Shown one piece after another: positions 1-9,411 of a stretch of 64,000 nucleotides of DNA. The position numbers and the translations under genes are program-made. Positions within the stretch are counted from its first letter, which is position 1. Every line of letters starts with the position of its first letter. Below the pieces are notes generated by a model. The model did no database searches. It saw only the letters and a program-made list of their open reading frames with translations, and was not told the DNA's origin. Source of the DNA: Rhizobium leguminosarum (GTDB taxonomy: Bacteria > Pseudomonadota > Alphaproteobacteria > Rhizobiales > Rhizobiaceae); assembly GCF_002953715.1 (NCBI RefSeq), contig NZ_CP025016.1:124001-188000 (forward strand), given 5' to 3'.

Positions 1-1
1 C

Positions 2-805
2 AACGACGCGCCGGTGCTCGCCGTCCAGACGGCCGCTCAGAACGCCACCGTCGGCTCTGCCTTCTCCTTCGTACTGCCGACGACGACCTTCACCGATGTC
101 GACAGCGGCGAGACGCTGACCTACTCGGCAACGGCCGCCGATGGCACGGCGCTGCCTGCCTGGCTCGCCTTCAACGCCACGACGCGGACCTTCTCCGGCA
201 CACCGACGGCAGCCGGCACCTACGGCGTCAGGGTGACGGCGACCGATCTCGGCGGCCTTGCCGCCAACGAGACGTTCAATATCACTGCGACAGTGGCGCC
301 TGTGACCTACAGCCTGTTCAACGCCTCCAGCACGCCGGCCCAGACGAACCTCAACGACGGTCAGCAGCTCGAGGTCGGCGTCAAGTTCCAGTCGAACGTT
401 GTCGGTGATGTCACGGGCATCAAGTTCTATCGCAGCGCCAACGACAACGGCCAGAACGTCGTCGATCTGTGGACCACCACTGGCACCAAGCTTGCCACCG
501 CCACCTTCGCCAACACCACGGCGAGCGGCTGGCAGACGGTCAACTTTACAACACCCGTCACGATTGCCGCCAATACCAACTATATCGCCTCCTACCACAC
601 CACCGGCGCCTACGTGGCAACGGATGCCTTCTTCGCTAATGCCGTCACCAACGGTCCGTTGACGGCCCAATCAAGTGCCGTCGCGGGCGGCAACGGCGTC
701 TATGCGTATGGCGGATCCGCCACCACAGGTCTCTTCCCGACCAACTCCTTCGATTCAGCCAATTACTATGCCGACGTTGTCTTCCGGCCGCAGCTCGTCG
801 GGTGA
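2..805 (+). CDS. DUF4082 domain protein, C-terminal part (cut by window start)
   Basis: The reading frame is open from base 2, so this is the C-terminal end of a longer protein. The first roughly 95 residues form a putative Ig-like (He_PIG type) fold with the phrase LPAWLAFNATTRTFSGTP. The last roughly 165 residues form a DUF4082 domain (GVKFQSNVVGDVTGIKFYRS, then SGWQTVNFTTPVTIAANTNY, ending NYYADVVFRPQLVG). DUF4082 is a beta-rich domain of extracellular proteins. The same domain, with the same ending, closes the giant protein at 2471-7753. A type I secretion system lies downstream (9517-13091), so both are likely exported. The start and the N-terminal architecture are not visible. Confidence 0.85.
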   Translation, partial: NDAPVLAVQTAAQNATVGSAFSFVLPTTTFTDVDSGETLTYSATAADGTALPAWLAFNATTRTFSGTPTAAGTYGVRVTATDLGGLAANETFNITATVAPVTYSLFNASSTPAQTNLNDGQQLEVGVKFQSNVVGDVTGIKFYRSANDNGQNVVDLWTTTGTKLATATFANTTASGWQTVNFTTPVTIAANTNYIASYHTTGAYVATDAFFANAVTNGPLTAQSSAVAGGNGVYAYGGSATTGLFPTNSFDSANYYADVVFRPQLVG

Positions 806-907
806 AGAAAAGGACAAGGCTACGGACCGGTTTCGAATGAGGCTCATACGACGCAAATGCTGGTCGCAGCGAAGGGCGCTTCGACCGCCCGCATTCAAGG
901 AATGCCG

Positions 908-2092
908 ATGAACAGGATCGAGCGGCTCCCGGTAACCGTGCTGGCCGGCTTCCTCGGCGCTGGCAAGACGACGCTTCTCAGCCACGTCCTGAATAACCGT
1001 CAGGGCCTGCGGGTTGCTGTCATTGTCAACGATATGAGTGAAGTGAACATTGACGCCAGTCTCATTCGAGACGGCGGCTGCAACCTGTCGCATACGACGG
1101 AGACATTGATCGAGCTCAGCAATGGCTGCATATGCTGTACCCTGCGCAACGACCTCCTGACGGAAGTACGACGACTGGCCGAAGAGCGGCGATACGACTA
1201 TCTGTTGATCGAAGGCACCGGCATTGCCGAGCCATGCCCTATCGCGGCAACCTTTTCCTTCCGCGACGAGAACGGCGTCTCGCTCGCCGATTTTGCCAGC
1301 CTCGACACAATGGTCACCGTGGTCGATGCTGCAAACCTGTTAGCCGACTACAGCAGTGCCGATCTGCTTGCCGACCGCGGCCTGCAGCGCGACGGTGAGG
1401 ACCGGCGCACACTCATCGACCTGCTGGTGGATCAGATCGAGTTTGCCGATGTTGTCGTGATCAACAAGATCTCCGACGCGACCGAAGAGATCCGTGCGGA
1501 AGTCCGCAAGATAGTTGCTGCGCTCAACCCGGATGCGCGCCAGGTGGAGACGGATTTCGGCAAGGTTTCTCTGGCAACCATCCTCAGTACGGGCCTCTTC
1601 GATGAAGCAAAAGCCGCCGCCCACCCGTTGTGGCACAAGGAACTGTACAGCCCGGGCGACCATGTCCCGGAGACGGAAGAATACGGGGTATCGAGCTTTG
1701 TCTATCGCACGAGGCGTCCCTTCGACCCCAGGCGGTTTCGAGCATTCCTGGACGAGCCCTGGCCGGGGGTAATCCGCGCCAAAGGCCATTTCTGGCTTGC
1801 CACGCGCCCGCGTCATGTGGGCCTGATGTCGGCTGCCGGGGTGCAGCGGCGTTGCGAGCCCATGGGGCTCTGGTGGGCAGCCGTGCCCCGGCAGGATTGG
1901 CCGAGCCATCAGCAGTTTCGTCAGCAGCTCGAGAGCCGGTGGGACAGCGCTTGGGGCGACCGCCGGCAGGAATTGGTCTTTATCGGCGTTGATATGGACG
2001 AGACAGCTGTACGGACCGCGCTGGACGGATGCCTCGCCAGCGCCGATCCGCGCGACTGGGCGACCCTCGAAGATCCGTTTCCGGCGTGGTAG
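908..2092 (+). CDS. COG0523/CobW-family GTPase, copy 1
   Basis: A G3E GTPase of the COG0523 (CobW/YjiA/ZigA) family, whose members act in the cytoplasm as metal chaperones or metalloenzyme activators. Visible features: Walker A GFLGAGKTT near residue 14, the family metal-binding motif GCICC, the EGTGIAEP segment, guanine-specificity motif NKIS, and a C-terminal CobW_C region with WHKELY and KGHFWLATRP. Predicted length is 394 aa. The ATG at 908 was preferred over the one at 902 because AAGGA (897-901) sits six bases upstream of it. It follows a DUF4082 gene, and its close paralogue at 7803-9023 also follows a DUF4082 gene, so the pair look like a duplicated two-gene unit. The metal and client are unknown. 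Confidence 0.9.
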   Translation: MNRIERLPVTVLAGFLGAGKTTLLSHVLNNRQGLRVAVIVNDMSEVNIDASLIRDGGCNLSHTTETLIELSNGCICCTLRNDLLTEVRRLAEERRYDYLLIEGTGIAEPCPIAATFSFRDENGVSLADFASLDTMVTVVDAANLLADYSSADLLADRGLQRDGEDRRTLIDLLVDQIEFADVVVINKISDATEEIRAEVRKIVAALNPDARQVETDFGKVSLATILSTGLFDEAKAAAHPLWHKELYSPGDHVPETEEYGVSSFVYRTRRPFDPRRFRAFLDEPWPGVIRAKGHFWLATRPRHVGLMSAAGVQRRCEPMGLWWAAVPRQDWPSHQQFRQQLESRWDSAWGDRRQELVFIGVDMDETAVRTALDGCLASADPRDWATLEDPFPAW

Positions 2093-2180
2093 CACGGGGC
2101 GGCGCAGGACAATCCCAGCGTCAACTGGCTTGACCAGCCGGACCGGCCCAGAATTCCTTTTCAACCAGCGTCAGCCACTG

Positions 2181-2284
2181 AGAGCGCCGCGCGTCTTTTC
2201 AGACGCGCTAAGGACGCTCTAACACTTTGAATGGGCGCATAAATCCTTCCAAAAATCGATTCCGATTTTCGGGGTCATGCGCTG
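2181..2284. repeat. Intergenic palindromic repeat (two hairpins)
   Basis: Two adjacent palindromes. The first has outer arms AGAGCG/CGCTCT (2181-2186 and 2215-2220) around an inner stem GCGCGTCT/AGACGCGC with loop TTTC. The second has GCGCAT/ATGCGC arms (2235-2240 and 2277-2282) around AAAATCG/CGATTTT. The outer-arm pattern recurs at 9022-9050 and 9412-9450. This is the style of the short dispersed repeats common between rhizobial genes. It is not followed by a T run, so it is not an obvious terminator. Confidence 0.7.
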
Positions 2285-2350
2285 GCAGTAGCCGCAGGCA
2301 GCTTTGGGGCCTTGTCGGTCGGGTATGAGGTGAGGGGTCATCATATCGGC

Positions 2351-2373
2351 GTATGGGGGTACCACCCACATAC
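2351..2373. promoter_or_regulatory. Inverted repeat upstream of the giant DUF4082 gene
   Basis: GTATGGGGGT and ACCCACATAC flank a 3-base centre, giving a near-perfect dyad about 100 bases before the start of the 5.3-kb gene. A second small dyad, TGGCA-aagg-TGCCA, lies at 2389-2402. Either could be an operator for this apparently regulated gene. No known binding protein is recognised. The rest of the 2093-2470 gap holds only the repeat at 2181-2284. Confidence 0.35.
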
Positions 2374-2470
2374 CCCAGATTGGTGTCATACGTTCCCTTG
2401 GCAAAGGTGCCAGAATGAACGTCTTCTATAGCGGTCGAAGGGCCGGCCGATGCGGAAGGGGACGCCGCTA

Positions 2471-5400
2471 ATGCGGAGAATTCATGTCAGTAATCGTGAG
2501 TACCTGAGTACATTTGGTGGAGCGTTGAGTATCTGTCGTGCATCCTCTGCCTGGAGCGCAGTCCTTGGATCCGCGACGGTCGTATCTTCAACGAGTACCG
2601 ATGGTTCCCCAAGCTTTGCCAATCAGAGCAGCGCAACCGTCCAATCCTCCTTCACCGGCACGGTCACATCTTCCTTGATATCATCAGGCGACATGCAATC
2701 GTCCCCTGCATCGTCGACGGCAATGCCGGCGGCTGTGGGCGATGGCGGGGCGCAAGATAATTCCACGAAATCGGCGTCGGCTGCGACGGTCTTCCAGACG
2801 GCTTCCTCGCCATCGCAACGCACCGTGCTTGGCCCGGATCCTTCCGAGGAGGCTGCGACACTGCCTGCCGCTCCCACGCTTACGGGTGTTACCAGCGACG
2901 CCGATACCGGCAGCGCCAAGACGGTGGCGCCGGTCAGTTCTTCCAGCAGTCTCGACACGGCTTCGTTGCGCCTTCAGGCGTCGATAGCATCCATCTCGGT
3001 GGAGCCAAGCCAGGACGTTTCTGCCGAGACGACTGCGGCTCCGACGGCACTGGCGGCACCGCTGGCGGCGGCCGCGGCTGCGGCGACGCCCAACAAGATC
3101 GCGCTCGAAAACCTGAAGCAGGGCAACCCGATCAGCGAGTGGGGTCTGGAGGGCGACGGCGGGGGCACCATCCAGGGCTTCGCCAGCGAAATCAGCACGA
3201 ATATCGGCCAGACGGTCGATTTCAAGATCGCCACCGATTCCACCCATTACCGCATCGATATCTACCGCATGGGCTATTATGGCGGGGACGGGGCGCGCAA
3301 GGTCGGCTCCATCGAACAATCGCTGACCACGGCGCAGATCCAGCCGCACCCGATCGTCGATATGTCGCTCGGCCTCATCGACTGCGGCAACTGGTCGGTC
3401 TCGGCGAGCTGGCAGATTCCGACGGACGCGGTCTCCGGCGTCTATTTCGCCAAGCTGGTGCGCGAGGACGGCGTCGAAGACGCGAGCATCATTCCTTTCG
3501 TCGTGCGCGACGACACCTCCACCAGCAATATCGTCTTCCAGACGTCCGACACGACATGGCAGGCCTATAATGCCTGGGGCGGCGCCAGCCTCTATTATGG
3601 CCAAGTGCCTGTCGATCCGGCAGACATGATCGGTTACCTACCGCCGAACTGCAGCTGCGGCCTGCAGGCCATCGGCCGGGCCTCGGCGGTCAGCTATAAC
3701 AGGCCGATCATTACCAATACGAGCCCGATCGGCGGCTCGCACGACTACATCTTCGGCGTCGAATCCTCCGCCATTTCGTGGCTGGAACAAAACGGCTACG
3801 ACGTTTCCTATATTTCCGGCGTCGATGCGGCGCGCAGCGGCGCACTGCTGCTCAACCACGATGCCTATCTCTCCGTCGGGCATGACGAATATTGGTCTGC
3901 CGAACAGCGCGCCAATGTCGAGGCGGCGCGTGATGCCGGCGTCAACCTCGCCTTCTGGAGCGGCAACGAGTGCTACTGGAAGGTCCGCTGGGAAAGCAGC
4001 ATCGACGGCAGCGGCCAGGCCTACCGCACCATGGTCTGCTACAAGGAAACCTGGGGCACGAGCACGGATCCGAGTAATGTCGGCACCGGCACCTGGCGCG
4101 ATCCGCGCTATGCCGACCCGGGGCAGGAGCCGGAGAATGCGCTGACCGGCACGATGTTCCAGGTGGACAGCTACCGTTCCGATACGATCACCATCCCCTA
4201 CGACTATTCGAACCTGCGCTTCTGGCGCAATACCGACGTTTCGGAGCTGAATGAAGGCGAGACCTATAATCTGGTGCAGAACCTGCTCGGCTATGAGTGG
4301 GATTCCGACGTCGAGAACGGCTTCCGGCCGGCTGGACTGATCAACTTGTCGCTCTCCTCGGTCTCGGTGAGCACGTATCTGCGCGATTACGGCACCACGG
4401 TCGGCGATGCGGTGGCGACCCACAGCCTGACCATGTACCGGGCGGCAAGCGGCGCGCTGGTCTTCGGCGCCGGCACCGTCTTCTGGTCCTGGGGGCTGAG
4501 TGACAACCACCAGGGTCCGGCCACGTCAACCGATCGCAACGTACAGCAGGCGATGGTCAACATGTTCGCGGACATGGGCATTCAGCCGACCACGTTGGAT
4601 GCGAGCCTGATCCTCGCCACCCAATCGACCGACACGCTGAAGCCGACCTCGTCGGTCAGCACGCCGATCGTCGGGGCAAGCTTCCTCGAAGGGCAGCATG
4701 TGACGATCACCGGCACGGCGCAGGATTTCGGCGGCGGCATCATTGCCGGCGTAGAAGTCTCGACCGATGGCGGCCAGCACTGGTTCAAGGCGTCAGGCCG
4801 CGAGAGCTGGAGCTATAACTGGGTCGTCCAGGCGAGCGGAAGCTACACGATCACGTCACGGGCCGTCGACGACAGCGTCAATATGGAGGCACCATCGGCC
4901 GGCAAGCAGGTCACCGTCACCCTGCCGGTCACACAGGGCCTGTGGACGCTGGCGGAAAAGCCGGCGACCGAAGTGGCGATCGATCGCGATTCCGTCGAGC
5001 TCGGCCTGCGCTTCCAGGCGACGACCGCGGGTTCCGTGCAGGGCATCCGCTTCTACAAGGGCTTCTACAATATCGGCGACCATGTCGTCAGCCTCTGGAA
5101 CGCCAACGGAACGCTGTTGGCGACCGGCGTATCGGTGAATGAATCGCTCTCCGGCTGGCAGACGGTGATATTCTCCTCGCCGATCCAGATTGCCGCCGGC
5201 ACAACCTATGTGGCCTCCTATCACAGCAGCGGCTACTACTCCGCCACCCAGAATTACTTCGGCAGCCCCTATGCCAGCGGCGCGCTGAAGGCCGTCGATG
5301 GCGGCGGCGTCTATGCCTATGGCGACAATGCCGGCACATTCCCCGGCCAGAGCCCCGGCACCGGTACCAACTACTGGGTCGACGTGGTCTTCGATGCCGG

Positions 5401-7753
5401 GCCCAACAGCGCGCCGGTTGCGACCGACGACACGGGACTAACCATCACCCGCAACGACAGCGTCGTCATCTCGATCGCCTCGCTCATCGGAAACGATACG
5501 GATCCCAATGGCGATGCGATGACGATTTCGGCCGTCGGCAATGCCGTCAACGGCACGGTGACGCTCAACAAGCAGAACGGCACCGTCACCTTCACGCCGA
5601 CCAACAATTATTCGGGGCCGGCAAGCTTCACCTATACGCTGTCGGATGGGCGCGGCGGCACGGATCAGGGCAATGTCAGCCTCACCGTAAACCAGGGCCC
5701 TGCCGGGGAAACGCTGTTCACCTCAAGCGAAGGGCCGACGGGTGCAAGCTTCAACGAAGGCCAGTCGCTGGAACTCGGCATGCGGTTCTCCGCTTCGTCC
5801 AGCGGCATGGTGACCGGCATCCGCTTCTACAAGGCGTCCGGCGATACCGGCTCGCATACCGGCTCGCTGTGGACGGCCGACGGCACGCTGGTTGCAACCG
5901 TCACTTTCGCCGGCAGCGGATCGGTGAGCGGCTGGCAGACCGCGACATTCTCGAACCCGGTGCATATTCTGGCCGGCGCGACCTATGTCGCCTCCTACCA
6001 CACGACCGGCAGCTATGTGGCGACGGCAAACTATTTCACGACCGCCCATAGTAACGGCTCGCTGACGGCGCTTGCCGGCAGCAACGGCGTCTTTGCCGAT
6101 GGCTCCGGTTTCCCGACCTCCAGCTACCAGTCGTCGAACTACTGGGTGGATGTCGTCTACAATCAGACAAGCAATGCAGTGCCGGTCGCCGCCAATGACA
6201 ATGGCTACACCACCTATTCCAACACGGCGCTGTCGATTGCCGCAGCCAGCCTGCTTGCAAACGACACCGATGCCGATGGCGACCCGCTCAGCATCATCGG
6301 CGTCAATGGTGCGGTCAACGGAACGGTGACCTTCAACAGCCAGACCAAGTCCGTCATTTTCACCCCGACGGCGGGTTATACGGGTGCGGCAAGCTTCTCC
6401 TATTCGATCGCGGATGGATATGGCGGCACAGCGTCGGCCACCGTCAGCCTCGCGGTCAATTCACAGCCCGGGGGTGAGGCGCCCTCGAGCCTGTTCACCG
6501 GCACCGACACGTCGGGGGTTGCCGCCGCCAATGACGCCAGCTCGGTCGAACTCGGCGTCAAGTTCATCGCTTCCGCCGGCGGCCAGATCACCGGGCTCAC
6601 CTATTACAAGAGCGCCCAGGATACCGGCACGCATGTCGGCTCGCTCTGGACGGCAAGCGGCCAGCTCCTTGGCCAGGCAACCTTCATCAACGAGACGGCG
6701 AGCGGCTGGCAGACAGTTTCCTTCACGCAGCCGATCACTGTCACGGCCGGCGCCACCTATGTGGCGAGCTACCATTCCAACGGCTTCTATTCGGCAACGG
6801 CGAACTACTTCACGACGGACCATACGAGCGGCGCGCTGACGGCGCCGGCAAGTTCGGTCAGCGGCGGCAACGGCGTCTATGCCTATGGTACGGGCAGCCT
6901 GTTCCCTACCGCCTCCTACAATGCCAGCAACTATTGGGTCGACGTGCTCTATCAGCAGGGCGCGCAGAATGCGGTTCCGGTCGCCGCCAACGACAGCGGT
7001 TTCTCGACCAATACCGGCACGCCAATCACCATCCAGGCCTCGGCGCTGCTTTCAAACGACAGCGACGCCAATGGCGATCCGCTCACGATTACCGGCGTCA
7101 GCGGCGCGGTCAACGGCTCGGTCGCCTGGAATGCCCAGGCCCAAACGGTGACCTTCACGCCGACGGCAGGTTATGCGGGGCCGGCGAGCTTCAGCTACGC
7201 GATATCGGACGGCAAGGGCGGCACGGCGACGGCGCAGGTTGCGCTTACCGTCAACAACCCGGCCGCAGGACCGGAGCAGAACCTCTTTGCGGCAAACGCG
7301 ACGCCCTCTGTCGTCTCCGTCAACGACAACCAGCCGGTCAATCTCGGCATGAAATTCCAGGCCGATGCCGCCGGCTGGATCACCGCCATCCGCTTTTACA
7401 AGGGTACGGACAATACCGGCCCGCACAGCGGCTATCTGTGGACGGCTTCGGGCACCCTGCTCGGCAGCGTCGCCTTCAACAACGAGGCGGCCAGCGGCTG
7501 GCAGACCGCGCAGCTCACCCAGCAGATCGCGATCCAGGCGGATACGACCTATGTCGTGTCCTACTCGACCAACGGCCATTATTCGGCGACCGGCAATTAC
7601 TTCGGCAGCGACGTGACGAACGGGGACCTGAAGGCGCCTGGCGGGAATAACGGCGTTTATGCCTATGGCTCGGGCGGGCTGTTCCCGACGAGCAGTTACA
7701 ACAGCACGAACTACTATGTGGACGTGGCATTCAAACCGCAGCTCGCGGCGTAA
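2471..7753 (+). CDS. Giant secreted protein: N,N-dimethylformamidase-like domain plus four DUF4082 modules
   Basis: About 1760 aa. Residue ranges are approximate. Residues 20-200 are a Ser/Thr/Ala-rich low-complexity leader. Residues 205-710 resemble the C-terminal region of the N,N-dimethylformamidase large subunit (YRIDIYRMGYYGGDGARKVG near the start; LSVGHDEYW with His471 and Glu473 spaced like that family's H-x-E iron ligands). Residues 720-818 are an Ig-like module. Four DUF4082 modules follow, at about 821-977, 1079-1232, 1338-1495 and 1600-1760, separated by three cadherin-like linkers (AND/NDTDANGDPL type). No RTX nonapeptides are seen. The start at 2471 follows GGAAGGGG at good spacing; an in-frame ATG at 2450 is also possible. 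It is flanked by two COG0523 GTPases and followed by a type I exporter, so it is probably exported. Enzyme activity is inferred only. Confidence 0.88.
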   Translation: MRRIHVSNREYLSTFGGALSICRASSAWSAVLGSATVVSSTSTDGSPSFANQSSATVQSSFTGTVTSSLISSGDMQSSPASSTAMPAAVGDGGAQDNSTKSASAATVFQTASSPSQRTVLGPDPSEEAATLPAAPTLTGVTSDADTGSAKTVAPVSSSSSLDTASLRLQASIASISVEPSQDVSAETTAAPTALAAPLAAAAAAATPNKIALENLKQGNPISEWGLEGDGGGTIQGFASEISTNIGQTVDFKIATDSTHYRIDIYRMGYYGGDGARKVGSIEQSLTTAQIQPHPIVDMSLGLIDCGNWSVSASWQIPTDAVSGVYFAKLVREDGVEDASIIPFVVRDDTSTSNIVFQTSDTTWQAYNAWGGASLYYGQVPVDPADMIGYLPPNCSCGLQAIGRASAVSYNRPIITNTSPIGGSHDYIFGVESSAISWLEQNGYDVSYISGVDAARSGALLLNHDAYLSVGHDEYWSAEQRANVEAARDAGVNLAFWSGNECYWKVRWESSIDGSGQAYRTMVCYKETWGTSTDPSNVGTGTWRDPRYADPGQEPENALTGTMFQVDSYRSDTITIPYDYSNLRFWRNTDVSELNEGETYNLVQNLLGYEWDSDVENGFRPAGLINLSLSSVSVSTYLRDYGTTVGDAVATHSLTMYRAASGALVFGAGTVFWSWGLSDNHQGPATSTDRNVQQAMVNMFADMGIQPTTLDASLILATQSTDTLKPTSSVSTPIVGASFLEGQHVTITGTAQDFGGGIIAGVEVSTDGGQHWFKASGRESWSYNWVVQASGSYTITSRAVDDSVNMEAPSAGKQVTVTLPVTQGLWTLAEKPATEVAIDRDSVELGLRFQATTAGSVQGIRFYKGFYNIGDHVVSLWNANGTLLATGVSVNESLSGWQTVIFSSPIQIAAGTTYVASYHSSGYYSATQNYFGSPYASGALKAVDGGGVYAYGDNAGTFPGQSPGTGTNYWVDVVFDAGPNSAPVATDDTGLTITRNDSVVISIASLIGNDTDPNGDAMTISAVGNAVNGTVTLNKQNGTVTFTPTNNYSGPASFTYTLSDGRGGTDQGNVSLTVNQGPAGETLFTSSEGPTGASFNEGQSLELGMRFSASSSGMVTGIRFYKASGDTGSHTGSLWTADGTLVATVTFAGSGSVSGWQTATFSNPVHILAGATYVASYHTTGSYVATANYFTTAHSNGSLTALAGSNGVFADGSGFPTSSYQSSNYWVDVVYNQTSNAVPVAANDNGYTTYSNTALSIAAASLLANDTDADGDPLSIIGVNGAVNGTVTFNSQTKSVIFTPTAGYTGAASFSYSIADGYGGTASATVSLAVNSQPGGEAPSSLFTGTDTSGVAAANDASSVELGVKFIASAGGQITGLTYYKSAQDTGTHVGSLWTASGQLLGQATFINETASGWQTVSFTQPITVTAGATYVASYHSNGFYSATANYFTTDHTSGALTAPASSVSGGNGVYAYGTGSLFPTASYNASNYWVDVLYQQGAQNAVPVAANDSGFSTNTGTPITIQASALLSNDSDANGDPLTITGVSGAVNGSVAWNAQAQTVTFTPTAGYAGPASFSYAISDGKGGTATAQVALTVNNPAAGPEQNLFAANATPSVVSVNDNQPVNLGMKFQADAAGWITAIRFYKGTDNTGPHSGYLWTASGTLLGSVAFNNEAASGWQTAQLTQQIAIQADTTYVVSYSTNGHYSATGNYFGSDVTNGDLKAPGGNNGVYAYGSGGLFPTSSYNSTNYYVDVAFKPQLAA

Positions 7754-7802
7754 CGCCCACGAGGATGCAATGCCAAGCAAGCTGTAAAGAGTGAGAGTAT
7801 CG

Positions 7803-9023
7803 ATGATGCGTGCAGACAACAGATTGCCGGTTACGGTTCTCGCCGGGTTTCTCGGCGCCGGGAAGACGACGGTCCTCAATCATGTCCTGAGTAATCGGGA
7901 GGGTCGTCGGGTTGCTGTCATCGTCAACGATATGAGCGAGGTCAACATCGATGCGGATCTCCTGCGCGAAGGGGGTGCAGACCTCCTGCGCACGGACGAG
8001 ACGCTTGTGGAACTCACCAACGGGTGCATCTGCTGCACGCTGCGCGAAGATCTCCTGAACGAGGTGCGCCGGCTCGCCGCTGCCGGCCGTTTCGACTATC
8101 TGCTGATCGAGGGCACCGGCATTGCCGAGCCGCTGCCGGTCGCAGCCACCTTCTCATTCCGCGACGAAAGCGGGGCAGCCCTTTGCGACGTGGCAAGGCT
8201 CGACACGATGGTCTGCGTCGTCGATGCGGTCAATCTGCTTGCCGATTACCGGAGCGCCGAGTTTCTTGCCGATCGCGGCGAAAGGCGTAACGGGGACGAT
8301 GAGCGCAAGCTCGTCGACCTGCTGGTCGAGCAGATCGAATTTGCCGATGTCGTCATTGTCAACAAGGCAGGCGATGTGCCCTGCGCCGACCTAGCCGAGG
8401 TTCGCCGGGTCATTGCGGCGCTCAATCCGGATGCCCAGGTCATCGAGGCGGTCTTCGGCCAGGTGCCGCTTTCCGCGATCATGGATACCGGCCTCTTCAG
8501 CGAGGCCAAGGCCGCCCGCCATCCGCTCTGGCACAAGGAGCTTTATGGCTGGGGCGATCATGTGCCGGAGACCGAGGAATACGGCATCACAAGCTTCGTC
8601 TATCGCAGCCGCCGGCCCTTCGATCCCGCGCGGCTGAGCCGCATACTCGGGCAGCCATTGGCCGGCGTCATCAGAGCGAAAGGGCATTTCTGGCTGGCGA
8701 CCCGGCCTGATGAGATCGGCCTGCTGTCGATTGCCGGCACGCAATACCGCATCGACACCCGGGGGTTCTGGTGGGCCTCGGTGCCGAAGGCGCAATGGCC
8801 GCGTTATCCGCAGTTCCGCCAGCTCATCGACCGGCATTGGGACGAGGTCTGGGGCGACCGCCGCCAGGAACTCGTTTTCATCGGCGCCGGCTTCGACGAA
8901 GACGCAATCCGCACCGCTCTCGACGACTGTCTGACCGGTGAGGAGACGGGCTTCGATCCACAGACCGCCGCCGGGCTTCGGGACCCGTTTCCCGCCTGGC
9001 AGCACGTACATTCAAATAGTTAG
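7803..9023 (+). CDS. COG0523/CobW-family GTPase, copy 2
   Basis: A paralogue of the gene at 908-2092; by eye roughly 70 percent of residues match along the whole length. It keeps every motif: GFLGAGKTT, GCICCTLRED, EGTGIAEP, the NKAGD nucleotide-specificity segment, WHKELYGWGDHVPETEEYG, and the closing DPFPAW (followed by a short extension here). It starts 49 bases after the giant DUF4082 gene. Three starts are possible (GTG 7791, ATG 7803, ATG 7806); 7803 suits the purine-rich GTGAGAG just upstream. The likely role is insertion or delivery of a metal (Zn, Fe or Co are typical for the family), perhaps for the dimethylformamidase-like neighbour. That link rests on position only. Confidence 0.9.
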   Translation: MMRADNRLPVTVLAGFLGAGKTTVLNHVLSNREGRRVAVIVNDMSEVNIDADLLREGGADLLRTDETLVELTNGCICCTLREDLLNEVRRLAAAGRFDYLLIEGTGIAEPLPVAATFSFRDESGAALCDVARLDTMVCVVDAVNLLADYRSAEFLADRGERRNGDDERKLVDLLVEQIEFADVVIVNKAGDVPCADLAEVRRVIAALNPDAQVIEAVFGQVPLSAIMDTGLFSEAKAARHPLWHKELYGWGDHVPETEEYGITSFVYRSRRPFDPARLSRILGQPLAGVIRAKGHFWLATRPDEIGLLSIAGTQYRIDTRGFWWASVPKAQWPRYPQFRQLIDRHWDEVWGDRRQELVFIGAGFDEDAIRTALDDCLTGEETGFDPQTAAGLRDPFPAWQHVHSNS

Positions 9024-9050
9024 AGCGTCCTAATGGACGTAAGGCGCCCT
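9022..9050. repeat. Short palindromic repeat, degenerate copy
   Basis: Outer arms AGAGCG and CGCCCT (one mismatch) enclose GCGTCC-TAAT-GGACGT. This is the same plan as the elements at 2181-2220 and 9412-9450. It directly abuts the stop codon of the second COG0523 gene. Confidence 0.5.
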
Positions 9051-9090
9051 AAGATGAAGACGTTTTGATTATCAACCAGAGGAGAGAACA

Positions 9091-9399
9091 ATGAGCAACG
9101 AACTTTATGCAGATGGCATCGGCGAAATCACCATCACGGGAACGATCGTGCGCATCGACCTGATGTCGCTCTCGGCCACCGATCGTGACGCCAACAACAA
9201 TCCGAAGCCGGTTTTCCGCCAGCGCATCATCATGCCGGTCGATGCCTTCGCCAATGCGGTCGATCTCATGCAGAAGGCGCTTGGCGGGTTGGTCGAGGCG
9301 GGGGCGGTCCGTCGCATCGGCGATATGTCAACTGCGGCGGCTGCCGATATCCAGTCGGTGCAGGCCGGCGCTTCGAATGCCTCGCCGAACTTCAACTGA
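9091..9399 (+). CDS. Small conserved-looking protein of unknown function in the secretion operon
   Basis: 102 aa with no family I recognise with certainty. The N-terminal part is beta-rich (ITITGTIVRIDLMSL), followed by RQRIIMPVDAFANAVDLMQKAL, an amphipathic helix, and a low-complexity Ala/Ser tail ending in Asn. There is no signal peptide and no membrane segment, so it should be cytoplasmic. It is preceded by a strong ribosome-binding site (AGAGGAGAG, five bases from the ATG). It sits between the COG0523 gene and the ABC exporter, so it may serve the exporter or its substrate, for example as a chaperone. That is inference. Confidence 0.8.
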   Translation: MSNELYADGIGEITITGTIVRIDLMSLSATDRDANNNPKPVFRQRIIMPVDAFANAVDLMQKALGGLVEAGAVRRIGDMSTAAAADIQSVQAGASNASPNFN

Positions 9400-9411
9400 G
9401 AAGACGGGTCT

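Noticed and set aside
1340..2164. Long minus-strand frame opposite the first COG0523 gene
   Set aside because: Shadow of a well-supported gene; Arg/His-rich translation without any family pattern.
2389..2402. Sigma-54 promoter before the giant gene (TTGGCAAAGGTGCC)
   Set aside because: Lacks the TTGC element at the required distance; it is only a small dyad.
7052..7879. 275-codon minus-strand frame across the end of the giant gene
   Set aside because: Antisense to DUF4082 and linker modules that are clearly coding; composition typical of antisense GC-rich frames.
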